A stretch of 47,828 nt of DNA from an uncultured Acidobacteriia bacterium. Its GTDB lineage: Bacteria > Acidobacteriota > Terriglobia > Bryobacterales > Bryobacteraceae. The notes under the pieces are model-generated. The model made no database searches. It saw only the letters and a program-made list of their open reading frames with translations, and was not told where the DNA came from. The stretch spans positions 1 to 47,828 of the forward strand of contig CAIRSA010000184.1 of the NCBI GenBank assembly GCA_903881085.1, in the 5' to 3' direction. This document shows positions 1 through 7,990 of the stretch, piece after piece; position 1 is the stretch's first letter; each line of letters opens with the position of its first letter. The translations under genes and the position numbers were made by a program.

Positions 1-195
1 ACTCAGACATCCCGACCTCGGCGGGAAATTGGGCCGGGAAATGGAAATTCAATTGATCCCGAAGCACCGCTTACTAACGTGTGGAGCTCGGTGAGAAGTG
101 CACGTCCGCCCAGCGAGCCGGAAGGTCGCGGTTTCTCGATGGTCCGGTATTGGGCGGAAAACAAGGGTATTTTGTTGCACTTCGCGAAAAAGTAA
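1..195 (+). CDS. 3' end of an unidentified protein gene (start outside window)
   Basis: Frame 1 is open from the first base through 64 codons and ends in TAA at 193-195. A hairpin with a T-run begins 16 bp later, which fits a real gene end. The visible C-terminal tail is hydrophilic, with a Pro/Glu/Arg-rich stretch in the middle and an aromatic, basic end (WAENKGILLHFAKK). I do not recognise the family and no domain can be named from this fragment. The support is only the open frame and its placement before the terminator, so a chance open frame remains possible. Confidence 0.5.
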   Translation, partial: TQTSRPRREIGPGNGNSIDPEAPLTNVWSSVRSARPPSEPEGRGFSMVRYWAENKGILLHFAKK

Positions 196-210
196 GCTAC
201 CCCACCACAG

Positions 211-234
211 CCGCTATGCCGTAGCGGTTTTTAT
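211..234 (+). terminator. Rho-independent terminator after the partial gene
   Basis: CCGCTA (211-216) pairs with TAGCGG (222-227) around the loop TGCCG, followed directly by TTTTTAT. The T-run lies on the + strand, so it ends transcription coming from the left edge. It does not serve the minus-strand gene that ends at 238. Confidence 0.7.
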
Positions 235-237
235 CCC

Positions 238-1071
238 TCACCGCCAATTTGGAAACGGATTGCTGCGCGCCTTGGTGCAATCGTGAATCAGATCCGGTAC
301 CCGCTTGCAGCGGCGCAGCAACTTCTCCAGCAACCCTTCAAGCACCTCCGCCTGACCGTCCAACCACTGATCGGGAATCTCGCGATAGGCCTGGTCGACA
401 ATCTCCTCAGGGAAGTGCACCACGCGGTCCAGCCAAGGTTGGAAATCGGCATAGCCTTTCACGTTGGTGTAGACCTCGGTACGGAAATAAAGACCCTGTA
501 GTGGCGATTCCGGAAAGCCCCAGTGCGGCCCGTCGAGAATGTAGCCATGATCCACCATCTGTGCGAGAAACCCCGCCTTCGACGATGTAGCGCTGCTGGC
601 GGGCATCCATTCGCTGAGCTTGGCACGGAAGAAGATCGCCTGGCGCGCGTCTGCGTTGCCCGCCCATTTGTCGAAGGCCAATACTCCCAGGAAATGCGAA
701 AAGTTGGCCACCTTGGGCAGCAGCACGTCAGGGATGAAGTCGTATACAGCCTGGCGATTGGGATCGCCGGGGAAGCACGAACCGAAATGCCAGCCGGGCT
801 GGATTGGCTCGCGATGCGAGCCGCGCTGCAGATAGATCTCTGGATTGTCGTGCAGGAACTCCGGCGTCAGTGCGACAATTGCGGTTTGCGGCTGGGCGAT
901 CTCCAGGTAGTTCAAAAACTTTGAGGCGATCCATTCGTTCACAAGAATGCGCGTGCCCTGCGGATTATTGACGAACTTGGTGATGTAAAAGCGCCCATCG
1001 CTGGCCTCAAGCAGGTGCGCCTGCGCCCCGCCGCGCATTTTTCGGACGAACTTTTTCGCTTGGACCGGCAT
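238..1071 (-). CDS. HipA-like kinase-fold protein
   Basis: This 277-residue protein resembles the short HipA-like kinase domain family (HipA_2 type) rather than full-length HipA. The N-terminus has the glycine-rich loop RGGAQAHL and a candidate ATP-binding Lys32 (YITKF), followed by a conserved NE pair at 45-46. A catalytic-loop-like segment with Asn139 and Asp141 (FDKWAGNADAR) and a DFG-like Asp-His-Gly at 174-176 follow, so the kinase residues appear intact. No HipB-like helix-turn-helix partner lies next to it; the divergent neighbour at 1119 is a small acidic protein without a visible DNA-binding motif. It may be a Ser/Thr kinase, but the substrate is unknown and toxicity should not be assumed. 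The family call is fairly firm, the function is not. Confidence 0.75.
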   Translation of the reverse strand: MPVQAKKFVRKMRGGAQAHLLEASDGRFYITKFVNNPQGTRILVNEWIASKFLNYLEIAQPQTAIVALTPEFLHDNPEIYLQRGSHREPIQPGWHFGSCFPGDPNRQAVYDFIPDVLLPKVANFSHFLGVLAFDKWAGNADARQAIFFRAKLSEWMPASSATSSKAGFLAQMVDHGYILDGPHWGFPESPLQGLYFRTEVYTNVKGYADFQPWLDRVVHFPEEIVDQAYREIPDQWLDGQAEVLEGLLEKLLRRCKRVPDLIHDCTKARSNPFPNWR

Positions 1072-1118
1072 TCTTTAGTAATCTAGAGGATAACTACATT
1101 ATATAAGGACGGAACGAC

Positions 1119-1340
1119 ATGGCAGACGAAAAAGAGAATGCAAAGCCCGATGCGTCGGGCAAGGATCAGGTCGCATTGGAGCTGATGAAGTTCATAACAG
1201 TGACGACGGGCTACGGGAAGGGATCGCCGAATACGGGATTCACCTCGTCAGCGAAGACTCGCACGCCGGAAGAGCACGCCGATGCTTTGATTCAATTGTT
1301 TGAGAGGTGCCGCCAGGTGGTAAACAAGCCGGCGGAATAG
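1119..1340 (+). CDS. Small hypothetical protein, 73 aa
   Basis: A short ORF with a good ribosome-binding site (AAGGA about 8 nt before the ATG) and a strong terminator 16 bp after its stop, so it is very likely expressed. The product is hydrophilic, with a charged N-terminus, a central Gly/Ser/Thr-rich stretch and an amphipathic C-terminal helix (residues about 52-70). It has no signal peptide, membrane segment or cysteine. It is transcribed divergently from the HipA-like gene with 47 bp between starts. I do not recognise the family. Confidence 0.7.
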   Translation: MADEKENAKPDASGKDQVALELMKFITVTTGYGKGSPNTGFTSSAKTRTPEEHADALIQLFERCRQVVNKPAE

Positions 1341-1356
1341 GCGGGAGCTTGGAATG

Positions 1357-1390
1357 AGCGCCCCGCTTTGGGTACGGGGCGCTTTCTTCT
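1357..1390 (+). terminator. Rho-independent terminator after the 73-aa gene
   Basis: AGCGCCCCG (1357-1365) pairs perfectly with CGGGGCGCT (1375-1383) over a 9-nt loop and is followed by the T-rich TTCTTCT. It separates the + strand small gene from the convergent histone-like gene that ends at 1402. Confidence 0.85.
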
Positions 1391-1401
1391 GATACAAAGG
1401 A

Positions 1402-2052
1402 CTACTTCTTTTTAGCGGGTGCTGCTTTCTTTGCGGGAGCTGCGGCTTTCTTTGCAGCTGGGGGAGCGGCCTTCTTTACTGCGGCCTTCACCGGTGCGGC
1501 TGCCTTTTTGGGAGCGGCTGCCTTTACCGGGGCCTTTTTCGGAGCTGGCTTTACTGCAGTCTTAACGGCGGCCTTTTTAGGAGCGGCCTTTTTGGTTGCT
1601 TTCTTCACGTTTTCCTTTTTTTTCGCCTGTGTTTTGATTGGTAGTGCTTCCTTCACAGACGCTTTCTTTTTGGCTTTATCGGCGGTCTTTTTTACTGCTT
1701 TTTTAACCGGAGACGTCTTAACCGGTTTCTTCCCCGTTGCCTTTTTGACGGGCTTTTGGGGCGGAGCTTTGCGGCCGGGCGAGGCCTGCGGCTTTTTTGC
1801 CGCGGCAACGTGCGCTGGCTCAGACAGGGTCGCCGTAATCACGTCCACCGTCATAATAACGGTTTGCCGAGACTTTGGCTGGGCGGCTGGAATGGTAGTC
1901 CCCAACTCTGCCTCTTCATCGAACTCTTCGTCCAGATCCACGCGCGAGTATTCCCCAAGTTCGGACTCTAACTCGACGTGTTCGGCTTCATACTCGTAAT
2001 CATCCAGCTCAAAGCTATCGAGCGGTGAGCTGAGCATACGGTTACTCGACAT
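1402..2052 (-). CDS. Histone H1-like Lys/Ala/Pro-rich protein
   Basis: The product has two very different halves. Residues about 1-60 are acidic and serine-rich. From about residue 80 to the end it is almost entirely Lys, Ala and Pro, with many KKA, KKAAP and PAKKAA units, like the eukaryotic H1 tail and bacterial Hc1/Hc2 or AlgP-type proteins. It probably binds DNA or RNA non-specifically through the basic tail; the acidic head could be self-inhibitory or bind a partner, but that is inference. I chose the ATG at 2052 because AAGAGG lies 9 nt upstream; the frame also opens at a GTG at 2079 with weaker support. The repeats make length variation between strains likely. Confidence 0.75.
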   Translation of the reverse strand: MSSNRMLSSPLDSFELDDYEYEAEHVELESELGEYSRVDLDEEFDEEAELGTTIPAAQPKSRQTVIMTVDVITATLSEPAHVAAAKKPQASPGRKAPPQKPVKKATGKKPVKTSPVKKAVKKTADKAKKKASVKEALPIKTQAKKKENVKKATKKAAPKKAAVKTAVKPAPKKAPVKAAAPKKAAAPVKAAVKKAAPPAAKKAAAPAKKAAPAKKK

Positions 2053-2153
2053 GCAAATATGCCTCTTTAGAAATATCACCCTGCATTCCAGGTTAACTAC
2101 ACCTTATCACAGTGTGTTACAAGCTTGTTCCTGGCCTGTTTGACCGCTACGGA

Positions 2154-3875
2154 TCATCCGGCTTTCTTCTTGCCCGTTCCGCTGGCGACCTGTTTGGTTC
2201 TCGTCGGCTGCTTCTTGGATTGAGGCGGCGCGGCCTTTTGACCGGCGGTCTGGGCTGTTGACGCCGCGACCGGCTTCTTCGCAGCCGTATTGGTAACCGG
2301 GCGGCGGACAGCAGCGGAGGAATAGGTCCGCCGGGCCACCGGTCTGGGTTCCATGAACGATGCTGGAATCAGAAGGAAATCGCCTGACTCTGGCACGTCC
2401 TTCAGGCCGCCATTGGCTGTCGCCAATGCCGCCGCTGAAGAGTTGTACCGCTTGGCGATGCCGGCAATCGTGTCTCCGGCTTCCACCTTATGCACGCGCC
2501 ACGACGCGCGCTTTTCCGCCGGCACAGACTGCAGTCCGGCGGAGACAGAAGCCACGGTTCCGCGCGGCAGATGTAATTGATACCTCTCTGGCGCAATCCC
2601 ACGCATCAGAGCCGGATTCAGTTCCCTGATTGTTGACAAGGGAGTGCCCGCCAAGTCCGAAATCAACGCAAGGTTTGTATTTGCAGTAAGTTCCATGGAG
2701 TCGTACTCCAATGGATCTTCCTGTTGAATGTTTTCCAGGCCGTAATCCTTGGCGTTCTTGAACATGATGGTCATCGCCAGAATGATCGGCACATAGTTCG
2801 ATGTTTCCAGCGGGAGAGTATGGCGCTCGCGAAGTTCCCACACGTCGGCATAGCCCGTGCGCTGGATCGCCCGTTCCACGGTAACGGGGCCGCAATTATA
2901 AGCGGCGATCGCCAGATACCAGTCGCCGAATTCATGATACAGATCGCGCAGGTGGCGTGCAGCGGCGCGGGTGGCCTTCTCCGGGTCGAACCGTTCGTCG
3001 GCATATTGGGTCTGCATCAGACCATATTCATTACCGCGTTGACGAATGAACTGCCACATACCCGCCGCGCTCATATAACTAACGGCACGCGGCAGAAAGC
3101 CCGATTCCGCCTGGGCCAGGAAAATCAACTCCTGCGGAACGCCCTCTTCATCCAGAACGCGCGAAATCAACTTCTTGTATTTACCTTGTCTTTTGTAGCC
3201 TGCGATCAACACCTTGCGGCCGCGTTCCGACGAGAAGAAGTTGATGAAACTCAGCACAGGGTCGGAGATCTCCAGCGGCAATTGGCTGACGGTTGCCGCC
3301 AACTGCTCGGCGACTTTGTGTTTCAGCCGGGGATCTACGGGAAAAGTGTTGGAAAGGATGTCGTCCAACGGGGTCTTATCGAAGCGCGGTTCCTGTGCGG
3401 TTTCACCAGCTCCCATGCCTTCCAGGTCATAGCGGTAAATCGCTTCCACCAGCGTTTCCAAACGGCGCTCAAAGCCTACCCGGTCAGTCGGTTCATCGGA
3501 GCTTCCCAGTACCAGATCCAGCGCGCGATCGAATTCGCGCCTGGCGCCTTCAATATTTCCAGCCTGATACAGTTTCTTGCCTGCTTCAAAACGCTCTTCA
3601 GCGCGGCGAATGCGCGAATCAGCCTGAGTCGGCCGGGGCGGAAACTCCTGGCTGAGGAAGCGCGGTACTTCATTCCTATATAAATCGGCTTCGAGTTTCG
3701 GTGGTTCCAGGTCTATGACGGGCGGGGTTTTCGTAGTGTTTGCGGCGGGCGCGGGAGGCAGGAAATGACTGCTGAACTGTTGTGGGTGCGGTGCTAATGG
3801 GGAGCATCCGCAAAGGGCTGTCGCCAGCCCAATTACTATAACGCCGGATCTGTGGTTAGTGCGAAATGAATTCAT
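2154..3875 (-). CDS. mltD: Membrane-bound lytic transglycosylase (MltD type) with LysM
   Basis: A 573-residue lipoprotein predicted to cut the glycan backbone of peptidoglycan. The N-terminus is a signal peptide ending in a lipobox-like LCGC (residues 21-24). A helical segment with a TPR-like stretch at about 90-125 precedes the SLT domain (about 240-350), with catalytic Glu257 in AQAESGF, the following SAAGMWQF, and the family motif AIAAYNCGP at 322-330. One LysM repeat (about 459-503) follows, then a basic Pro/Thr/Lys tail. The start has a good Shine-Dalgarno sequence (AGGGGA). It stands alone, about 215 bp downstream of the EF-G-like gene. Family assignment is secure; the exact Mlt subtype is less so. 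Confidence 0.9.
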   Translation of the reverse strand: MNSFRTNHRSGVIVIGLATALCGCSPLAPHPQQFSSHFLPPAPAANTTKTPPVIDLEPPKLEADLYRNEVPRFLSQEFPPRPTQADSRIRRAEERFEAGKKLYQAGNIEGARREFDRALDLVLGSSDEPTDRVGFERRLETLVEAIYRYDLEGMGAGETAQEPRFDKTPLDDILSNTFPVDPRLKHKVAEQLAATVSQLPLEISDPVLSFINFFSSERGRKVLIAGYKRQGKYKKLISRVLDEEGVPQELIFLAQAESGFLPRAVSYMSAAGMWQFIRQRGNEYGLMQTQYADERFDPEKATRAAARHLRDLYHEFGDWYLAIAAYNCGPVTVERAIQRTGYADVWELRERHTLPLETSNYVPIILAMTIMFKNAKDYGLENIQQEDPLEYDSMELTANTNLALISDLAGTPLSTIRELNPALMRGIAPERYQLHLPRGTVASVSAGLQSVPAEKRASWRVHKVEAGDTIAGIAKRYNSSAAALATANGGLKDVPESGDFLLIPASFMEPRPVARRTYSSAAVRRPVTNTAAKKPVAASTAQTAGQKAAPPQSKKQPTRTKQVASGTGKKKAG

Positions 3876-4042
3876 TCAGTTCCCCTAGGGGTTGTGTCTA
3901 TTTCGTTACAGCGGCGAAACCATGACTTTACTATAAGGTCCATACTTAATGCAAGTGGGGTATGTTCTTCACTCGCAATGCCTTGCTCCCGTTTTCAGGC
4001 AGCACTTTATCATTATCGCTTATTTTGTAGCCCGGATGGGGT

Positions 4043-4067
4043 AGGGTGCGGAGGCGGCCCGCACCCT
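4043..4067 (-). terminator. GC-rich hairpin after the EF-G-like gene
   Basis: AGGGTGCGG (4043-4051) pairs perfectly with CCGCACCCT (4059-4067) around a 7-nt loop, 24 bp past the stop of the minus-strand EF-G-like gene. No T-run follows on either strand, so it may be a weak terminator or an mRNA 3'-end stabiliser. Confidence 0.4.
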
Positions 4068-4090
4068 TGAAAAACTGCCCCGACTGACTC

Positions 4091-6187
4091 TTACTCCTCT
4101 TCTTCCTCCTCGCCAGTATGGGCTGCCTTTGCCGCCGCAATTATCTTATCGGCTTGCAAGGCGGGGACGTAGTCGTAGTGATCGAACTCCATGGTGAAAC
4201 TGGCCCGGCCCTGAGTCATGGAGATCAGGTCATTCTGATAGGTCAGCATCTCGGCCATCGGGGCGTGGGCGCGAATAATCTGCGTAGTCCCCTTGGTTTC
4301 CATTCCGGCAATACGTCCCCGGCGGCTGTTCATATCGCCCATCAGATCGCCTGCATACTCAACAGGTGCTTGCACTTCCACGTTCATCACCGGTTCCAGC
4401 AGCACTGGCTTGGCAGTCGCCATGCCAGCCTTGAACGCCTTGCGTGCCGCCAGTTTGAAGGCCAATTCCGACGAATCGACGTCATGATACGACCCGTCGT
4501 ACACCGTTACCTTAAAGTCAACCATCGGGAAGCCGGCCAGGAAACCGTTCTTCGACGTTTCGATGATCCCTTTTTCCACCGCCGGGATGAAGTTCCTTGG
4601 AATGGATCCGCCGAACACTTCATTGGCGAATTCAAACCCGGCGCCGCGCGGCAGCGGGTCCATCTTGATCCAGCAATCGCCAAACTGGCCGTGTCCGCCG
4701 GTTTGCTTTTTGTGGCGGCCCTGGACGTCGGCATGGCCACGGATGGTTTCGCGGTAGGCGATCTTCGGCGCTTTCAGTGCGACATCCACCTGATAGCGCT
4801 TCTTCAGGCGGCTGACGATCACTTCTATATGTTGCTGCCCGCCGCCGGCCAGCAGGAATTCCTTGGTCTGCGGGTCGCGGTCGAAGCGCAATAGCGGATC
4901 CTCGTCCATAATCTTATGGATGGCGATGCCCATGCGGTCTTCGTCTTGGCGGCTCTTGGCCTGGACGGCGAATGCGATGGACGGCTCCTGCAACTTCACC
5001 GACGGATACTCGATAGGGAAGGCCTTTTCTCCCATCGTGTGCCCGGTCAGCGTGTCCTTCAATTTGGCCACGGCACCCAGGTCGCCCGCGCGCAGCTCCG
5101 TCACCGGTTGCAGCGTCTTGCCCTGCAGAACCCCGATGTGCGCCAGCCGCTCGGCCGTCCCGGTATGGAAATTGACGACGTTGGCGTCATTCTTTACCAC
5201 GCCTGACATCACTTTGAAGTAGGAGACCCGCCCGGCGAACGGATCGGCCACGGTCTTATAGACAAACAGCGAGACGTGTTCCTGGTCCGCCATTTTCCTA
5301 ACCTGTTCCATCCCATTGGTCAGGCCTTTGGGCGGGCAGCGTTCGGCAGGGGCAGGGAAGTGCTCCAGAATGAAGTCCATCAACAGGTCGGTTCCTATGT
5401 TGCAGGTCGCGGAACAGCACAACACGGGGAACAGCCGATCCTCCTTGATCGCCTGGCGCATGCCATCGATAATGTGTTCGATAGGCAGCGTGCCTTCGCG
5501 GAAGAACTCGTCGAGCAATTCATCATTGCCTTCCGCTACAGCTTCCACCAAAACCTCATGCCCTAGTTTCGCGGCGTCTGCATACTCCGCGGGAATCTCT
5601 CCTTCTTTGCCTTTGCCGTCACCTCCTGGTGTGTACATGTAAGATTTCATCGTCACCAGATCGATGATTCCCTTGAAGTCGCGTTCTGATCCGATTGGGA
5701 TTTGGATGGGAATTGTGTTCTTGCCGAACACCTTTTGAATGTTCTCCAGCACTCGATCGAAGCTGGAACGTTCGCGGTCTAGTTTATTAATTATAAATGC
5801 GGCGGGAAGCTTAAACTCCTCGCAAAAATTCCAAACCTTCTCTGTCTGAACTTCCACTCCTGCGATGCCGTCAACGACGACCATCGCTGCGTCCGCTGCC
5901 ACCAGCGAAACTTTGGTATCATGTATGAACGTATTAAAACCAGGAGTGTCGAGAAGATTCAGCTTCTTCTTCTTCCACTCCCCGGTGGCTAGCGCGGTGG
6001 AGATTGTTATCTTACGCGCCACTTCCTCTTCATCATAATCGGTGACCGTAGATCCTTCATCGACCTTGGTCAATCGATTCGTCGCACCCGAGGTGTAAAG
6101 CAGTGCGGCGGTGAGCGATGTCTTTCCGGAATGTCCGTGGCCCACTAAACCGACATTACGGATTTCAATGCCTTCGTATACCTTCAT
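4091..6187 (-). CDS. EF-G-like translational GTPase (EF-G paralogue)
   Basis: A 698-residue protein with the full EF-G architecture: GTPase domain, domain II, and domains III-V. G1 is GHGHSGKT at 16-23 instead of the AHIDAGKT of housekeeping EF-G, G3 is DTPGF at 80-84 and G4 is NKLD at 134-137. The altered P-loop marks the EF-G-like (FusA2/EF-G-2) subfamily, whose role is less defined than that of canonical EF-G. The C-terminus ends in a run of six glutamates. It is not beside rpsL/rpsG/tuf, which supports a paralogue rather than the main EF-G. An upstream region of about 100 bp separates it from the next minus-strand gene. Confidence 0.88.
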   Translation of the reverse strand: MKVYEGIEIRNVGLVGHGHSGKTSLTAALLYTSGATNRLTKVDEGSTVTDYDEEEVARKITISTALATGEWKKKKLNLLDTPGFNTFIHDTKVSLVAADAAMVVVDGIAGVEVQTEKVWNFCEEFKLPAAFIINKLDRERSSFDRVLENIQKVFGKNTIPIQIPIGSERDFKGIIDLVTMKSYMYTPGGDGKGKEGEIPAEYADAAKLGHEVLVEAVAEGNDELLDEFFREGTLPIEHIIDGMRQAIKEDRLFPVLCCSATCNIGTDLLMDFILEHFPAPAERCPPKGLTNGMEQVRKMADQEHVSLFVYKTVADPFAGRVSYFKVMSGVVKNDANVVNFHTGTAERLAHIGVLQGKTLQPVTELRAGDLGAVAKLKDTLTGHTMGEKAFPIEYPSVKLQEPSIAFAVQAKSRQDEDRMGIAIHKIMDEDPLLRFDRDPQTKEFLLAGGGQQHIEVIVSRLKKRYQVDVALKAPKIAYRETIRGHADVQGRHKKQTGGHGQFGDCWIKMDPLPRGAGFEFANEVFGGSIPRNFIPAVEKGIIETSKNGFLAGFPMVDFKVTVYDGSYHDVDSSELAFKLAARKAFKAGMATAKPVLLEPVMNVEVQAPVEYAGDLMGDMNSRRGRIAGMETKGTTQIIRAHAPMAEMLTYQNDLISMTQGRASFTMEFDHYDYVPALQADKIIAAAKAAHTGEEEEEE

Positions 6188-6286
6188 GTGAAATCACTCC
6201 TAACAACGTAGTTTGAGACTCCAAGCCGGGATCTTAACACAATTGAAACAGGAGTGGAACGGGGGGATGCGAAGGCACCGGCCGGT

Positions 6287-6679
6287 TTACCGGCGCTCCA
6301 GGGCGATCGGCTTGATCTTTTGCGCCAGGTCAGGGAAGTGAATCGTGGCTTTTCCCTCGGCGTCGAACTGCAATTCCATCTTTGTGATTTCGCCTTCGTC
6401 GTCGATTTCGAACCTCAGAATCTGGCCTTCCAGCGAGGCTCGCAGGATAGGCGATTCATTATCAGGGGAGGCCGGTTCCGCAGCTAACAGGTTGCCTTCG
6501 TAGTCCACGCCGATGCCGCCGACGCTGACGGTTCCTGTTATGGCGTCATTAGCTGAAATGTTGATTCGCAGAAAGATTGCACCGCGGAAGTTCGCTTCCC
6601 AGATGCCCGTAGGGTTGATTCTTTCTCCGCGTAGTGCGGAGGTTGCAAGTGCGAGTGTGAGGAGAAGTTTCTTGATCAT
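6287..6679 (-). CDS. Small secreted protein, unknown function
   Basis: The ATG at 6679 gives a 130-residue protein starting with a clear signal peptide (MIKKLLLTLALATSALRGE), so I prefer it over the longer reading from 6730. The mature part is predicted to be mostly beta strand with many acidic residues, and reads like a small beta-barrel or lipocalin-like domain with a GIW(E) motif after the signal peptide. Similar small proteins scoring breakdown or substrate terms occur in acidobacterial genomes, but I cannot name a family. It is divergent from the MBL-fold gene at 6810. Confidence 0.6.
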   Translation of the reverse strand: MIKKLLLTLALATSALRGERINPTGIWEANFRGAIFLRINISANDAITGTVSVGGIGVDYEGNLLAAEPASPDNESPILRASLEGQILRFEIDDEGEITKMELQFDAEGKATIHFPDLAQKIKPIALERR

Positions 6680-6734
6680 GCCGTTGATAGAGCAACCACT
6701 GCGCCGCGACGCGGTTTCGAGCGAACTCAATCAT

Positions 6735-6764
6735 TTGCGTTGGCGATTGTGTGAACGGTTATAT
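6735..6764 (+). promoter_or_regulatory. Possible sigma-70 promoter for the MBL-fold gene
   Basis: TTGCGT (6735-6740) and TTATAT (6759-6764) are 18 bp apart, about 45 bp before the start at 6810. The match is moderate and has no experimental support. Confidence 0.3.
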
Positions 6765-6809
6765 CAGGTGTGCCGGATTGCGTCCGCAATAGGTTAGAAT
6801 CGTAAACTT

Positions 6810-7694
6810 ATGCGGAATCGATGGATTGTTGCCGGCCTAGCTGTTTGTGCCTGCTTGCACGCTGAGACCAAAGTCGTGCTGCTCGGCACGGGTACGCCCA
6901 ATGCCGATCCCGACCGTTCGGGTCCGTGCACCGCTGTGGTCGTGAACGGCACGTCCTATCTGGTGGATTTCGGCCCGGGCGTGGTTCGCCGCGCCGCCGC
7001 CGCTGCCAAAAAGGGAGTGAAGGGGCTGGAGGCGAAAAACTTGAAGGTGGCGTTTGTGACCCATCTTCACTCCGATCATACCGCCGGCTACTCCGATCTG
7101 ATTCTCACCCCAGGCGTGCTGGAGCGCGACGCCCCGCTCGAAGTCTACGGCCCGCGCGGACTGAAGCAGATGACTGGCCATCTGCTGGCGGCCTACAAGG
7201 AAGATCTGCGCATCCGCTTCACCGGCGGCGAGCCGGCCAAGCCGCGTGGCTATATCGTGAATGCCCATGAGATCCGGCCCGGCGTAGTGTACAAGGACGC
7301 CAACGTAACGGTGGAGGCCTTTGCCGTGAAGCACGGCGCGTGGGAACAGGCGTTCGGTTACAAGTTCAAAACCGCCGACCGGACTATCGTCATTTCCGGA
7401 GATGCCGCGCCAGGGTCAGGAATCGAGCAGCAATGCAACGGCTGCGACGTGCTGGTGCATGAGGTGTACTCGCAGGCGGGCTTCGCCAAACGCGAACCCG
7501 AGTGGCAGCGGTATCACGCGCGGTATCACACGTCCACCAAAGAACTCGCCACGATCGCCACTGCCGCCAGACCGGGCTTGCTGGTGCTGACGCATCTGCT
7601 GATCTGGTCATCGAATGTGGACGAGATGCTTGGCGAAGTGCGCGCCGGATACGGCGGAAAGTTCGTTGTGGGCAGCGATCTGGATGTCTACTGA
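6810..7694 (+). CDS. Secreted MBL-fold metallo-hydrolase, RNase Z-like group
   Basis: A 294-residue protein with a signal peptide (about 1-18) and a metallo-beta-lactamase fold. The zinc-binding motif HLHSDH is at 85-90 (H85, H87, D89, H90). Further likely ligands are His in VKHGAW, Asp in ISGDAA and His in LTHLLIW. The order of motifs and the N-terminal LGTGTP resemble the RNase Z/arylsulfatase-like branch, but the signal peptide argues against tRNA processing and for hydrolysis of an ester or phosphodiester in the periplasm. There is no obvious Shine-Dalgarno before the ATG. The substrate cannot be inferred from its neighbours. Confidence 0.85.
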   Translation: MRNRWIVAGLAVCACLHAETKVVLLGTGTPNADPDRSGPCTAVVVNGTSYLVDFGPGVVRRAAAAAKKGVKGLEAKNLKVAFVTHLHSDHTAGYSDLILTPGVLERDAPLEVYGPRGLKQMTGHLLAAYKEDLRIRFTGGEPAKPRGYIVNAHEIRPGVVYKDANVTVEAFAVKHGAWEQAFGYKFKTADRTIVISGDAAPGSGIEQQCNGCDVLVHEVYSQAGFAKREPEWQRYHARYHTSTKELATIATAARPGLLVLTHLLIWSSNVDEMLGEVRAGYGGKFVVGSDLDVY

Positions 7695-7889
7695 GCGACG
7701 CCTGCCACGCGGCGATCGTCCAACTTTGAAACTGCGCATGGCCCGCTGCGCCAGTGGATAGATCGCGCTCCAATCGGAAGGGAATCCGCCGCCGCGCGCG
7801 GGCTTGCGCAGAGCCCGAGAGTGCCGGCAGGGTACCGGTTGGGCCTGGGTGTGTCGATCGTGATGGCTGCGCATCCTTTCAGTTTGTTT
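7695..7889. other. Intergenic stretch without a recognisable gene
   Basis: No convincing coding frame. Short GC-rich inverted repeats are present and one segment (about 7750-7783) superficially recalls a tRNA D-arm but cannot be completed into a cloverleaf. The regulated promoter of the next gene follows immediately. Confidence 0.4.
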
Positions 7890-7903
7890 TTGAACGCGTT
7901 CAG
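7890..7903. promoter_or_regulatory. Palindromic operator 1 (TTGAAC-N2-GTTCA)
   Basis: TTGAACGCGTTCAG, with TGAACGCGTTCA a perfect 12-bp palindrome. It lies just upstream of the -35 element at 7911. Its half-site is the same as that of operator 2, and the two centres are 55 bp apart. Short palindromes of this form are typical of TetR-family regulators, but no TetR gene lies in the window. Confidence 0.6.
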
Positions 7904-7910
7904 ATTTTTC

Positions 7911-7939
7911 TTGACGCCCACACGAGACAGGCGTAATAT
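7911..7939 (+). promoter_or_regulatory. Strong sigma-70-type promoter between two palindromes
   Basis: TTGACG (7911-7916) and TAATAT (7934-7939) are separated by exactly 17 bp, close to consensus. It drives the membrane-protein gene at 7991. Repressor binding at the flanking palindromes would block or loop it. Confidence 0.65.
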
Positions 7940-7944
7940 CAAAG

Positions 7945-7958
7945 TTGAACACGTTCAA
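7945..7958. promoter_or_regulatory. Palindromic operator 2 (TTGAAC-N2-GTTCAA)
   Basis: TTGAACACGTTCAA has perfect 6-bp half-sites and differs from operator 1 only in the spacer and the last base. It begins 6 bp after the -10 box and covers the likely start of transcription, a standard repressor position. Confidence 0.6.
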
Positions 7959-7990
7959 ATCGAAGGGCGTGTTACCAAAGGAGAAGTGAA

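Noticed and set aside
1..210. Structured non-coding RNA before the first terminator
   Set aside because: A 64-codon open frame ending just before the terminator explains the region better, and no known RNA family motif was seen.
7745..7830. tRNA-like segment (GCGCCAGTGGATAGATCGCGC resembles a D-arm)
   Set aside because: No matching anticodon stem, T-arm or acceptor stem could be folded around it.
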